DNA of 52,255 nucleotides, taken from IMG/VR virus record IMGVR_UViG_3300025099_000030, positions 1-52,255 of that record. The stretch is one strand, 5' to 3'. This stretch comes from a virus. Below are positions 33,692-43,400 of the stretch, piece after piece. The notes under the pieces were generated by a model, which saw only the letters and a list, made by a program, of their open reading frames with translations, did no database searches and had not been told where the DNA came from. The position numbers and the translations under genes were made by a program. Position 1 is the stretch's first letter. Every line of letters starts with the position of its first letter.

Positions 33692-35673
33692 TGAGAGACT
33701 TATTAAAATACGGACTGATAGCATCAGCGGGGCAGCCTAGAAGCTTAACAGGTGAAGCTTTAATCGGATTAGGTGCTTTGCTTTCTCAAATGGATTTTAA
33801 GTTAAGCAAAGATGAAGAAAAATCTGATGATATTGAAATAACAGATGAGCCAACTGAAGAGTATTTAAAATATAAAATATTCGGGGATGTTGATCAAAAA
33901 GCTGAGGATAAAAAAGTTCAGAAAAAGTATGATGATGCAATGGCTTTTGATCCTAATTCAGTTCAAGTTGAAGATCCATTTCAATATGATAAAAGCGATT
34001 TTGGCATTATGACACCCCCAGAACAAGTTGTTCAAGATTCAAATAACGATGGAAGCGAAGATACATTTATTAATTTAGAAGAAATTAAGCAGGAGGCACG
34101 CGATAGAGTTATTAAAGATACCACAGGTAGAGGTACATCTTCAATATCAAGCATGGGTTTAAATACAGAAAGCCAAAAATTTGATGAATTTTTACAACGA
34201 CTTGATAGCTCAGATAAAAAAAATTTTGATGCTCAAAGCGTAATGGATATTATCAATCAACAAGCTTTAATTGATAAAACATTTGGTAAAAAAACTAGCA
34301 CTTTTAATAGGCTAAAACCAGAGGTGTTACAAATATTAGACAGTGCAAGATATAAAAACAAAGGTAAAGACGATACACCTTTGCACAGGGTTGCTCATAT
34401 TACTAATTCACCATACCTTAGAACAGACGATGTTGACTACAGGCAAATGCGCCAAGCTACTGCACCTGGTTATACAGGCGAAATAGGTAAAGCTGCTATT
34501 GAAGGTTATAATTTAGTTATTGATAAATATAACTACGATCAAGCTGTTAAAGCAGATTATGAAGAAGAAATAGAAGACCAAATGGGCTCTTTAAATGTAG
34601 AGGCTGACTTTTTAACTGATCAAGCTAGACAAGACTATTTAGAGCTTTCAATGGGCAAAAAGAAAAAATTAAATGAAGCTTTTAATTCTTATGCCAATGG
34701 TGATATAAGTAAATTAGATTACGAAAATGTAAAAGCTAGTTTAGTTTCAGAATTACAATCTGCTGCTGCTACACGTACTAATATAACTAATTCAATAAAA
34801 GATTTTATTGAAAACAAAGGTACCATTGACACAGAAGCATCTGACCCTGAAATGTTAGATTTTCTTATGACTGGTGAAAAAAGTCCGGAAAGAATATCTA
34901 TAAAAAACATTGATGGTGTTGATTACGTTACAGGAACAACAAGAGGTGGTAGAGGTTTTCAAATACCTACATCGAAAATAGCAAATGGAACTGCTGGTTT
35001 TAGAGTTGTTAAAAAAGCTAGCTTAGCGCCTGTAATATCAGGAGCATTGAAAAATATTAATGCTTACACCTCTACTGTAAAAACAGATTTAGGTTTTGGA
35101 GTTTCAACACCTAATCCTGAAAAAGCAAGAAATATTGGTATTGCGAGTATAAGAACTAATTTAGGTTCAAACGAAGCTGATCTAAGATCTATAATGTCTC
35201 AAATATACGGTGTTAATCATACAGCTTATCAAAACTTTTTAGGTAGTGATCCTACCGCTAATAAAAGTGCAATGCTAGATGATGCTGCTGAATATTTATA
35301 TGATACGCAGGTAGCTGAAAAGTATTTTCCTATGACTAAAACTACTAAGTTTACAACAGAAAGAACAGGTAGTACAACGGCTGGGGAAAGAAAAATAGCT
35401 AAGATAAAAGCAGACTTAGATAAGTTACCACCATTATCTAGTACCACTCTTTCTAATTACGCTTCACAGTTAGATAAAAAAATATACGAATTGAAAGAAG
35501 ATCCTAAAACAGGTAGCTTTTATATAAATGATTTTAAAAATAAAAGAAGAATAAACCTACCATCAGACCCAATTGAGGCAAAAACTGAAATAGCAGGCTA
35601 CGCTGGGGTTACAGGCTATCAAAGCGGACGAACGCAAAATGCAGAAAACTTTAGAACTCAATATAAATACTAA
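33688..35673 (+). CDS. Internal virion protein (ejection protein)
   Basis: The 661-residue product is charged and mostly helical with no transmembrane segment beyond a weak N-terminal one (LIASAGQPRSLTGEALIGLG). It contains an acidic N-terminal part and a region with LNEAFNSYANGDISKLDYEN. Position between a gp14-like protein and a giant ejection protein suggests a gp15-like role in the ejectosome. No enzyme motif was found. It overlaps the previous gene by 4 bases and ends at the start of the next (TAATG). Confidence 0.6.
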   Translation: MMRDLLKYGLIASAGQPRSLTGEALIGLGALLSQMDFKLSKDEEKSDDIEITDEPTEEYLKYKIFGDVDQKAEDKKVQKKYDDAMAFDPNSVQVEDPFQYDKSDFGIMTPPEQVVQDSNNDGSEDTFINLEEIKQEARDRVIKDTTGRGTSSISSMGLNTESQKFDEFLQRLDSSDKKNFDAQSVMDIINQQALIDKTFGKKTSTFNRLKPEVLQILDSARYKNKGKDDTPLHRVAHITNSPYLRTDDVDYRQMRQATAPGYTGEIGKAAIEGYNLVIDKYNYDQAVKADYEEEIEDQMGSLNVEADFLTDQARQDYLELSMGKKKKLNEAFNSYANGDISKLDYENVKASLVSELQSAAATRTNITNSIKDFIENKGTIDTEASDPEMLDFLMTGEKSPERISIKNIDGVDYVTGTTRGGRGFQIPTSKIANGTAGFRVVKKASLAPVISGALKNINAYTSTVKTDLGFGVSTPNPEKARNIGIASIRTNLGSNEADLRSIMSQIYGVNHTAYQNFLGSDPTANKSAMLDDAAEYLYDTQVAEKYFPMTKTTKFTTERTGSTTAGERKIAKIKADLDKLPPLSSTTLSNYASQLDKKIYELKEDPKTGSFYINDFKNKRRINLPSDPIEAKTEIAGYAGVTGYQSGRTQNAENFRTQYKY

Positions 35674-38600
35674 TGCAACAACTTACAGAAGAACAAAGAC
35701 AAAAACTAGACGGTATTGTTCAGCAAATGATCAATAACAGTGAGTCAGAAGCTAATATACAATTTGTTGTGAATGATTTTAAATCTAAATATACGGGAAA
35801 GACGGATGCCACTGCGGGGGAGACTGCGACTGTAGTGGCAGATCAACCAAGCGAATTGGGTTTGCAGTCGGAAAATGGTTTATCGGAGCAACAAGTAGAG
35901 CCTGAGGTTCCAACGTGGCTTGAAGAAACTTTTGGTCAAGATACTTTTGGTGTAGATTTTGCTAGCGATATGTATCGTGCTGTAAAATCAGGATGGAGAC
36001 AATCAAGTGCTGCTGGTGAAATAGCAGATGTTTTTGCAGGCGATGTTTCAGATGAAAAATTAAATGTATATAGAGATAGTATAAAATATATACAAGATAC
36101 AGCTCAGTCTGAAGAAATGCAGAATTACCAGCGCAACGTTCAAAAATATAAAGATGAAGGTGACGGCGGTTTTTTAGCAGGTTTAAAAGCTTTTGTAAAA
36201 AATCCTTCCATAGGGCCTGAAGTTATGTTATCTTCACTATCTCAAATGGTGGGTACTGCTGCGGAAGGCGGTGCGGTATCAGGATTAGTAGCCGGAGGCG
36301 CTGCCACTGGAGCTGCTGTTGGCGCTCCTACTGGTATAGGCGCTGTAGCGGGTGCTGTAGCTGGTGCTCAAGGTTCCGCTATGATGGCTATGGAATCATT
36401 GAATACTTTTAGCGAACTTCTACAGGAAAAGGTAAAAGACAATAACGGTAACTTTGATAACAATGAAGATCTTCGTAAAGTTTTAAACGATGAAGATCAA
36501 ATGAGTGATTTATACCGCAAAGCTATAGGTAGAGGTGTTGCTATTGGCGCAATAGAAGCTCTTTCTGGGGGTATTGCAGGTAAAGTAGGTGCAGTAGCCG
36601 GAAAAGGATTAGGTAAGCTTAAAAAGGCTGGTAGACTAGCCGGCGCAGTAGGCGTTGAAGCTGTGGGCGGGTCTTTAGGTGAAACAGCGGGTATGTTAGC
36701 GGCAGACCAAGAATTAGCTGGTGAAGAAATATTTTTAGAAGGTATAGCTGGTACAGCAATGGCTCCTGTATCTATTGCAGCTCAAACATTTACTGGTAAT
36801 CCACAATATGTAGTAAACGGTAAAAAAACTAAGCAAAACGAAGGCAAAGCAATTATAAAAGATATGGTTGCTAATTCTACAGATGAAGAATTTGCTGGTA
36901 TGCGCGTTAAAGTTAAAAACGATGACAAGCTAGCAGAAGAAGTTCAGAATCGACGTAGAAAAATAATAACAGAAAACAAAGAGGCTGTAAAGAAAAAAAT
37001 TCAGCCTGAAGTTGATTCTGATTTAAAAGCTAAACTTAAATTAAAGCTTAAAAAATCAAAAGCTCAATTAAAAGAAGTGCGAGAAACCGATGGCGATGCC
37101 GCGGCAGAAGCATTTGAAATTCAAATTGATAAATTAGAAAAACAACTTAAGAAAGTTGATGACTATATAGATTTTCAACTTGATGAGCTTAATGAAGATG
37201 AAATGCTAGATCTTATGAATATGGATGATGATATTTCATTATATCAATCTATATTAAATGATCCTAGCTCTTCTGAAACAGCTAAAGAGGCCGCCAAGCA
37301 ACAGCTTGAGGTTCTTAAGTCAGCGCAGCTTTTAACAGTAGCTAATACAGATTCTGCTGATATGGCTAACCCTGAGGGGCCTCAAAAGAAAAAAAATATT
37401 GATCTTTCTAAAAAAACACAAGAAGCATACGAAAAAAAAGGTAAAAATTCTTGGGGTGAGGTTTCTGAATTACAACAGGGGCTAATTAGGTCAATAGCAA
37501 CTTCATTCTGGTCTAAAATAGCACCAGACAAAAGAGTGGGTACTTATGACGATTTTGTAGCCGCTTTAACAACAGGCAAAGGTGGCTTAAGAGATTTAGT
37601 TAGAACATATGATCCGTCAACAGGTGTACCGCTTGCGGCATACTTAGCCAACAAAAAATCAGGATTACGAGTAAGAGCAAACAGACTTGTAAAAGGACTC
37701 GTCAAACAAGACATCGATAAAGATTTAGATAGTAAAGAGGCGTTGTCTCAATACTCAGAAGGAATTGATATTGATAAAATGGATTTAGGTCCCGAGTTTT
37801 TACACCAAAAATTAGGTTTAGGTAAAGAACTTGGCGATTTAACTAACGATGTAGAAGTTGGTTTACAAAAAACAATAGTAGAATTAGAAAAATTAGGCGA
37901 AGTTACTCAAAAGAAAAGACAAGCTGAAGCTGAAAAAGCTTTTAATTCTATATTTACAAATAAATACGATAAAGCTATTAAAAAGTTTATTGGTAGTAAT
38001 ACTAAAAACAACGATAGCTTTAGCAAATTTATAAATAATAATTTTGAAACATTAAAAACAATTGCTTTAGGCAATATTGATTTTCAAAAAGGTAAGGGTA
38101 TTTCAAAACATTGGAATAAATATCCACCGAGTAAACAAGACTTTTTAGATTATTATGAGGCTAAGAATGAACAAGCGTCAACTAGAAATGATAGAAAAAA
38201 TAAACTTGTAAAAGCAATTGAAGCACAGCTTGCCGCAGATGCTAGAAAATCTTATTTTGAGTCAAGACAAGCGGAACAAGAAGCTTTTAACATTGAACAA
38301 CAAATATCATTTCAACAAGCGCCGCAGGAAGTTAAAAAAATTAGAATATTTGACTTTGATGATACATTAGCTAAAAGTAATTCACAAGTGCTATACACGC
38401 TACCTGATGGGACTACTGGAAAGCTAAACGCAACTGAATATGCTAAAAGAGACCAAGAGCTAAAAGATAAAGGAGCTACGTTTGACTTTTCTGAATTTAG
38501 CAAAGTTATAGACGGTAAGAAGGGGCCTTTGTTTGAAGTAGCGCAAAAAATAAATGCCGCTAGAGGTAATGAAGATTTATTTGTTCTAACAGCTAGACCT

Positions 38601-41600
38601 GCAGATTCAGCTGGTCCAATACAAGAATTTTTAAAATTAGCTGGACTAGATTTTAGGAAAGAAAATATTATTGGTTTAGGTGACGGAACTGCGCAGGCTA
38701 AAGCTGATTGGGTGCAAGGCAAAATAAATGAAGGTTATAACGACTTTTATTTTGCAGACGACGCTATTAAGAATGTAGATGCTGTTAAAAATGCACTCGA
38801 CAATGCTGATGTTAAAGGTAAAGTACAGCAGGCTAAGGCGTATCAAGAGGCTGTTGAAGAGATAACTGCCGGAAGTGTTGAAGTTATGCCTGAAGCGCCA
38901 CAAGGAGACTTAGAAGGTCAATTAGACGACTTTAGAGATTTAGCTGAAACTTTAGGATTAGGAAGATTAGAGAGAACCAGCAATGAAATAAGAAAAAAAG
39001 TGCACGAAGGGTTAATGAATTTAGCCAAACAAGGGCGTTTATCTCTAGAGGCATTAGACTGGTTTAAAATGGGGTCAAGGGGGCGTAAAAAAGTTGATGG
39101 GCAAAGAGTTGATATGCCTGCGGGTGGTGGAATTTATTTTAACCAAACAGATCCTACGTATATAGATTTAAAAAACGCTATAATAGCGTCTAATGCTAAA
39201 CCTAATACTAAAATAAAACCATTAGCTGTTACACCAGAAGCTACTACAAAAGGTACTAAAGCATATACAGAAAATCAAAAAAGACAGGCGCAAAATGATA
39301 AAGCTTTTTCTGAATTTATTGGTTTTATTGACGAAATTATGCAAGAAGACGTACTATTAGCGGCTATTTTAATACATGATGCATCCGCAGCTACTGACGG
39401 CATAATAAAAGTTGTTGCTCCTCTGCGATATACAACTAAAAATTTAGAATTTGGCACTGAGGGGACAAAGTACGGTTCGGATTACAAGAAAAATGCCGTA
39501 AGAAACTGGAGAGATGAGCACACTATGACTGCTAGCACCGTTGCTAATTACATTGGTATTGCGGCTAAAAAGGCAAAAAACGGCGCTCGAAGTATATTGC
39601 CTTTAATTAAAAAACAATATTTTAGAACTTTACTTTCTTTAAAATATGACGAAATAGTTGAAAAAGGGGGATTTGCATCTACCATGCAAAAAACTTTTCG
39701 TTTAATTTATTCTAATACACTTGGTCGCTATTTCAATGATAGTACAAATTCTATAATGGGAGGGATGGATCCCACTAATTTAGTTAACATAGAAACAGGG
39801 CAAACAGTTGCAGAAGAGTTTGGCTTTAAAGAAAGAAGTGGTGTTTTATTAAATTTAGAATTAACAGAACAATTTAAAGATAAAACTCCAGATAAAATAC
39901 AATCTAAAATTGAGCTGCAAGAAGACAGTATACCGGATCCTGAATTATCAGGAAATGAAAGAGTAGAGGCTTTATCTGATTTATTGCAATCTGCTTATGG
40001 TACAAATGTATTTAAAACGAAAGACGAAGCTATTGAATATTTAGTAGGGCTTGGGGTTTCAAAACAAAAAGCAGAAGGGTACACTAATCAGAAAGGATTT
40101 AGACTTCCCGGAGCAATATTCATTAATGAAGAAAAAGCTGGTGTTGACACTGCAATGCATGAGTTTACTCACGAATGGGCGGATTTAGTAAATGACAAAG
40201 ATCCAGATTTATTCAATGCAATATATGATAAGCTAAGGGCTCATCCAAGATTTGAATCTGCTATAAAAAGAATGGCTGACTCAGATATATATTCTCTATA
40301 TGAGGTTGATTCATTCAAATACAAGAATGAAGTAATGGCTCATATATTAGGTGAAGAAGGTAAGTCGCTTTACGAATTATTTGAAGGTGATACTGAGGCA
40401 AAAACATTAATTGATAAATTCTTTGATTATGTTAGAGAAGCTTTAGGGTTTGATCCAACAATTAAAAACTTTGCTGATTTAACTGTGGAAGAAGTTACTA
40501 AGCTGGCTGTAAAGGATATATTAGAAGGTAATCCTGCAGCAAACTTTGACAAATTGCAAAACGTTGCTGAAGGTAAATCTTGGTTTCAAAAATCTGAAGC
40601 TAGTATTAGTAAAAGCGCTAAAGCAAAATCTGATCCTATAGTAAGAGCTTTAAATAAATTAAAGTTATCATATAGAGAAAATAAAAATTTAGCACAAGCT
40701 ATAAATGACGCATATACCGAAGTAGAAGGTATGATGGAGTTCATAGACTTTGTTAGGCTTATATCTAAAAATACTAAAGAAGTTCCTGCTGGTAAATCAA
40801 AAATGTTACTCATAGGAAAAGCTGAACTTATTAAAGCCGATAAGATTGCTCAAGAAAGCGCTAAAAAACAAGCTGAGGACAAAGTAAATGAAGAGCAGGC
40901 TTCTAAGCTGCAGTCTATGTTTAGAAGAATAATTTACCAAGCAAAGGGTGAAGGTGCTAAGGCATCAAGATGGTTTATTCCACCTAATGCTGAAGATTTT
41001 AAAGGTTTGCTATACGCATTCTTACCCAAAGGTCAATTAGGCGTTGATGCACGCAAATGGATGGAAAAGAATTTGCTAAAACCATATTCAAATGGTATTG
41101 CTACTCTTGACACTGAAATACTTCATAAGTCTAAAGCTTGGACTGATATGTCTAAAGGTTTTAACTTTGAAGAAAAAGTTGGTGGTACACCATATACTTT
41201 AGGTGATGCTATTAAAGTTTACAATGCACTTAAAGAAGGTGTTGATCCAGGTATTGCTAAGAAAAAACATTTAGATGCGCTTATACACGCTGTAGAAAGT
41301 AATTCTGAAGTATTAGACTTGGCCAACGAAGTTGCTGAATCATTCCCGATTAAACTTGAATCAGGTTGGCAAACAAGAGCGTTTGCTAAAGAGATTTATG
41401 ATTCTATTAATAATGGTGCACGTAAAAGACATCTTGAAACATTTAGTAATAATGTTGATGCTGTATTTACAGACGCAACACTTGATTTAATTGCAGACCA
41501 ATACGGTGAAAAATATAGACAAGCAATAGTATCTACGCTACGTAGAATGAAAAGCGGTAGAAATAGAGTGTCTACTGATGCTAATGCAAATGTTTATATG

Positions 41601-43148
41601 AACTGGTTAAATAGAGCAGTTGGAACAACAATGTTCTTAAATACTCGTTCTGCTGTATTGCAGTTACTATCTACATTAAACTTTATAGGTAAGCCTGGTA
41701 ATAATATATTCCAAGCTACTGCAGCATTTGCAAATCAAAAGCAATGGAAGGCAGACTATAATAAACTATGGAATAGTGATTATTTAGCTAATAGGCGAGA
41801 TGGCGCCAAGTTCGATGTATTAGCAGATGAAATTGCAGAAGGACCACAAGGATTAAATAAAATACTTAAGTTTGGTTTCTTGCCAACAAGATATGCGGAT
41901 AGCTTTGCTATTGCTCTTGGAGGTGCTGCATACTATAGAAATAGAGTTAACATGCTAATGAAGGAAGGAATGAGTGAGGCCGATGCCGAAGCTCAGGCTA
42001 TGATTGATTGGAGAGCTACTGCTGAAGAATCTCAGCAATCTTCTGATCCATCTAAAATTTCTGAAATACAAGCATCGTCAATTGGTAAAATAATATATGC
42101 TTTTGCTAACACACCGTTTCAGTATGCAAGGATAACAAAAAGAAAGTTACAAGATATTTCGTCTGGTAGATCTGCAGCGGCTGGTACTATGAGAACAGAT
42201 ATGCAATCTATATTGTATTATTCTGTTGGCCAAGCTATAATGTTTAATGCATTGCAAAGCGGCTTAGTAGCTTTACTTAATTCTAATGATGAAGAAGACG
42301 AAGAGTTAAAAGATGAAAAATATGCATTAATGTTAGAGCGTACTTTAACTTCTTTTGCTAAGTCTACAGGTAATCCCGGCGCTGTTGCATCAACTTTATA
42401 TGCAATGATGAAAGAAGGTTATATGCAGCAGACTGGTAAGAAAAGACCCGACGCTAATGCCTTCGCTATAACAGCTACATCTATATCTCCACCTTTGAAT
42501 TCTAAGATTAGAGATTTAGCCGGCGCTTATAGAGCTTTTAATAAAATAGAAGAGGGTGATACATTTACGCCTTCTTTAGATAATGAGGCTTTAACTATGG
42601 CAGGTGAAGTTGCATCATTTGGCGGTGTACCTTTGGATAGAGTAATAAGGAAAGCAAGACATTTAGCAGCAATTAAAAATGAAGAAGCCGAGTTATGGCA
42701 GAAGATTTGGATGCTTGCTGGGTGGAGTAGTTGGGAGCTTGGTGTTAAGGAAAGTAAAGACACTGAGTTTAAAGCTATAGATTTTAAAGATGTAGATTTT
42801 AAAGAAGTAGAGTTTAAAGAGTCTGCATTTAAAAAGTTAGAAGAAGGCATAGCCGGAAGAGCAAACAAAGATGGCACTATAGAGATAGACCCCAACCTAT
42901 CTCCTGTTGAACGTGAAAAAACTATTGCCCACGAAAAACAACACATAAAAGACATGAAAGCTGGTAAGCTAAATTATGACGATAATTATGTATATTGGAA
43001 CAATAGCAAGCACGAGCGTAAAAATGGCAAGATTATTTATAAAGGGAAATCTTATATAGAGGGCCATCCTAGTTTACCTTGGGAAAAGAAGGCATATAAT
43101 GCTGAACCGAGTACCAAAGATATTAAGCGTAAAAAATTATATGCTTAA
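35673..43148 (+). CDS. Giant multidomain ejection/polyvalent protein (HAD-like, two zincin motifs)
   Basis: The 2491-residue protein is the last gene of the late block. Residues about 190-245 and 286-340 are glycine/alanine-rich hydrophobic helices that could insert in membrane. About 446-510 is charged coiled coil. About 625-676 includes GLRDLVRTYDPSTGVPLAAY, which recalls sigma region 2. About 890-1045 is a HAD-like domain with IFDFDDTLA (D894, D896), VLTARP and YFADDAIKNV. HEFTH at 1496-1500 is a zinc-peptidase motif. About 1750-2200 resembles conserved C-terminal regions of phage polyvalent proteins. Short FK-repeats follow at about 2365-2388, and a second zincin HEKQH lies at 2420-2424. 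It occupies the T7 gp16 position but is nearly twice its length. It is probably packaged in the head, ejected into the host, and may act on host proteins or cell wall. Confidence 0.7.
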   Translation: MQQLTEEQRQKLDGIVQQMINNSESEANIQFVVNDFKSKYTGKTDATAGETATVVADQPSELGLQSENGLSEQQVEPEVPTWLEETFGQDTFGVDFASDMYRAVKSGWRQSSAAGEIADVFAGDVSDEKLNVYRDSIKYIQDTAQSEEMQNYQRNVQKYKDEGDGGFLAGLKAFVKNPSIGPEVMLSSLSQMVGTAAEGGAVSGLVAGGAATGAAVGAPTGIGAVAGAVAGAQGSAMMAMESLNTFSELLQEKVKDNNGNFDNNEDLRKVLNDEDQMSDLYRKAIGRGVAIGAIEALSGGIAGKVGAVAGKGLGKLKKAGRLAGAVGVEAVGGSLGETAGMLAADQELAGEEIFLEGIAGTAMAPVSIAAQTFTGNPQYVVNGKKTKQNEGKAIIKDMVANSTDEEFAGMRVKVKNDDKLAEEVQNRRRKIITENKEAVKKKIQPEVDSDLKAKLKLKLKKSKAQLKEVRETDGDAAAEAFEIQIDKLEKQLKKVDDYIDFQLDELNEDEMLDLMNMDDDISLYQSILNDPSSSETAKEAAKQQLEVLKSAQLLTVANTDSADMANPEGPQKKKNIDLSKKTQEAYEKKGKNSWGEVSELQQGLIRSIATSFWSKIAPDKRVGTYDDFVAALTTGKGGLRDLVRTYDPSTGVPLAAYLANKKSGLRVRANRLVKGLVKQDIDKDLDSKEALSQYSEGIDIDKMDLGPEFLHQKLGLGKELGDLTNDVEVGLQKTIVELEKLGEVTQKKRQAEAEKAFNSIFTNKYDKAIKKFIGSNTKNNDSFSKFINNNFETLKTIALGNIDFQKGKGISKHWNKYPPSKQDFLDYYEAKNEQASTRNDRKNKLVKAIEAQLAADARKSYFESRQAEQEAFNIEQQISFQQAPQEVKKIRIFDFDDTLAKSNSQVLYTLPDGTTGKLNATEYAKRDQELKDKGATFDFSEFSKVIDGKKGPLFEVAQKINAARGNEDLFVLTARPADSAGPIQEFLKLAGLDFRKENIIGLGDGTAQAKADWVQGKINEGYNDFYFADDAIKNVDAVKNALDNADVKGKVQQAKAYQEAVEEITAGSVEVMPEAPQGDLEGQLDDFRDLAETLGLGRLERTSNEIRKKVHEGLMNLAKQGRLSLEALDWFKMGSRGRKKVDGQRVDMPAGGGIYFNQTDPTYIDLKNAIIASNAKPNTKIKPLAVTPEATTKGTKAYTENQKRQAQNDKAFSEFIGFIDEIMQEDVLLAAILIHDASAATDGIIKVVAPLRYTTKNLEFGTEGTKYGSDYKKNAVRNWRDEHTMTASTVANYIGIAAKKAKNGARSILPLIKKQYFRTLLSLKYDEIVEKGGFASTMQKTFRLIYSNTLGRYFNDSTNSIMGGMDPTNLVNIETGQTVAEEFGFKERSGVLLNLELTEQFKDKTPDKIQSKIELQEDSIPDPELSGNERVEALSDLLQSAYGTNVFKTKDEAIEYLVGLGVSKQKAEGYTNQKGFRLPGAIFINEEKAGVDTAMHEFTHEWADLVNDKDPDLFNAIYDKLRAHPRFESAIKRMADSDIYSLYEVDSFKYKNEVMAHILGEEGKSLYELFEGDTEAKTLIDKFFDYVREALGFDPTIKNFADLTVEEVTKLAVKDILEGNPAANFDKLQNVAEGKSWFQKSEASISKSAKAKSDPIVRALNKLKLSYRENKNLAQAINDAYTEVEGMMEFIDFVRLISKNTKEVPAGKSKMLLIGKAELIKADKIAQESAKKQAEDKVNEEQASKLQSMFRRIIYQAKGEGAKASRWFIPPNAEDFKGLLYAFLPKGQLGVDARKWMEKNLLKPYSNGIATLDTEILHKSKAWTDMSKGFNFEEKVGGTPYTLGDAIKVYNALKEGVDPGIAKKKHLDALIHAVESNSEVLDLANEVAESFPIKLESGWQTRAFAKEIYDSINNGARKRHLETFSNNVDAVFTDATLDLIADQYGEKYRQAIVSTLRRMKSGRNRVSTDANANVYMNWLNRAVGTTMFLNTRSAVLQLLSTLNFIGKPGNNIFQATAAFANQKQWKADYNKLWNSDYLANRRDGAKFDVLADEIAEGPQGLNKILKFGFLPTRYADSFAIALGGAAYYRNRVNMLMKEGMSEADAEAQAMIDWRATAEESQQSSDPSKISEIQASSIGKIIYAFANTPFQYARITKRKLQDISSGRSAAAGTMRTDMQSILYYSVGQAIMFNALQSGLVALLNSNDEEDEELKDEKYALMLERTLTSFAKSTGNPGAVASTLYAMMKEGYMQQTGKKRPDANAFAITATSISPPLNSKIRDLAGAYRAFNKIEEGDTFTPSLDNEALTMAGEVASFGGVPLDRVIRKARHLAAIKNEEAELWQKIWMLAGWSSWELGVKESKDTEFKAIDFKDVDFKEVEFKESAFKKLEEGIAGRANKDGTIEIDPNLSPVEREKTIAHEKQHIKDMKAGKLNYDDNYVYWNNSKHERKNGKIIYKGKSYIEGHPSLPWEKKAYNAEPSTKDIKRKKLYA
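42766..42840 (+). repeat. Short in-frame FK repeats near the end of the giant ejection gene
   Basis: Five near-tandem 15-base units encode EFKAI, DFKDV, DFKEV, EFKES and AFKKL. Each has a TTTAAA core. They resemble pentapeptide-like repeats and join the polyvalent region to the C-terminal zincin motif, probably as a linker. Confidence 0.75.
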
Positions 43149-43156
43149 ATAAAAAT

Positions 43157-43188
43157 AGGGGATGATACCAATTACGGCGTCATCCCCT
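43157..43188. terminator. Bidirectional terminator between convergent gene blocks
   Basis: AGGGGATGA (43157-43165) pairs with TCATCCCCT (43180-43188) as a 9-base perfect stem. It is followed by TTT on the plus strand. Reading the minus strand, the stem is followed by a T-rich run. The hairpin lies between the stop of the last plus-strand gene (43148) and the stop of the first minus-strand gene (43197), so it should end transcription from both sides. Confidence 0.85.
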
Positions 43189-43196
43189 TTAATTAT

Positions 43197-43385
43197 TTAA
43201 AATATTAAACCAATACCAAAACCAACGATAGGTCCGACAATAGCCCATATTTCTAAGAACCTAATTCTTTCAAGTTCTTTCTGCGTAAACACATTATCTT
43301 GCGTGTCTAAAATTAAATTAGCAGCTTTAGCTTTAGCTTCTAATAATTCTTTTTCTAACTTTTGTACTTTTTGTTTTAAAGTCAT
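43197..43385 (-). CDS. Small single-pass membrane protein
   Basis: The 62-residue product has a charged coiled-coil-like N-terminal half (KQKVQKLEKELLEAKAKAAN) and a hydrophobic C-terminus (IWAIVGPIVGFGIGLIF) forming one membrane segment. It is the last gene of the minus-strand block, 15 bases downstream of nrdA. I do not recognise a family. It may be a membrane anchor or a superinfection or lysis modulator; nothing in the sequence decides. Confidence 0.6.
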   Translation of the reverse strand: MTLKQKVQKLEKELLEAKAKAANLILDTQDNVFTQKELERIRFLEIWAIVGPIVGFGIGLIF

Positions 43386-43400
43386 AATATATAATTTAAA

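Noticed and set aside
33688-35673. Tape-measure protein
   Set aside because: The length and charged helical composition are possible, but there is no long regular coiled coil or transmembrane pair, and neighbours match the internal virion protein set of podoviruses.
38340-38370. IFDFDDTLA considered as an RNA polymerase DFDGD-type catalytic motif in the giant virion protein
   Set aside because: The following LTARP and FADD motifs and their spacing match the HAD family; no second polymerase motif was seen.
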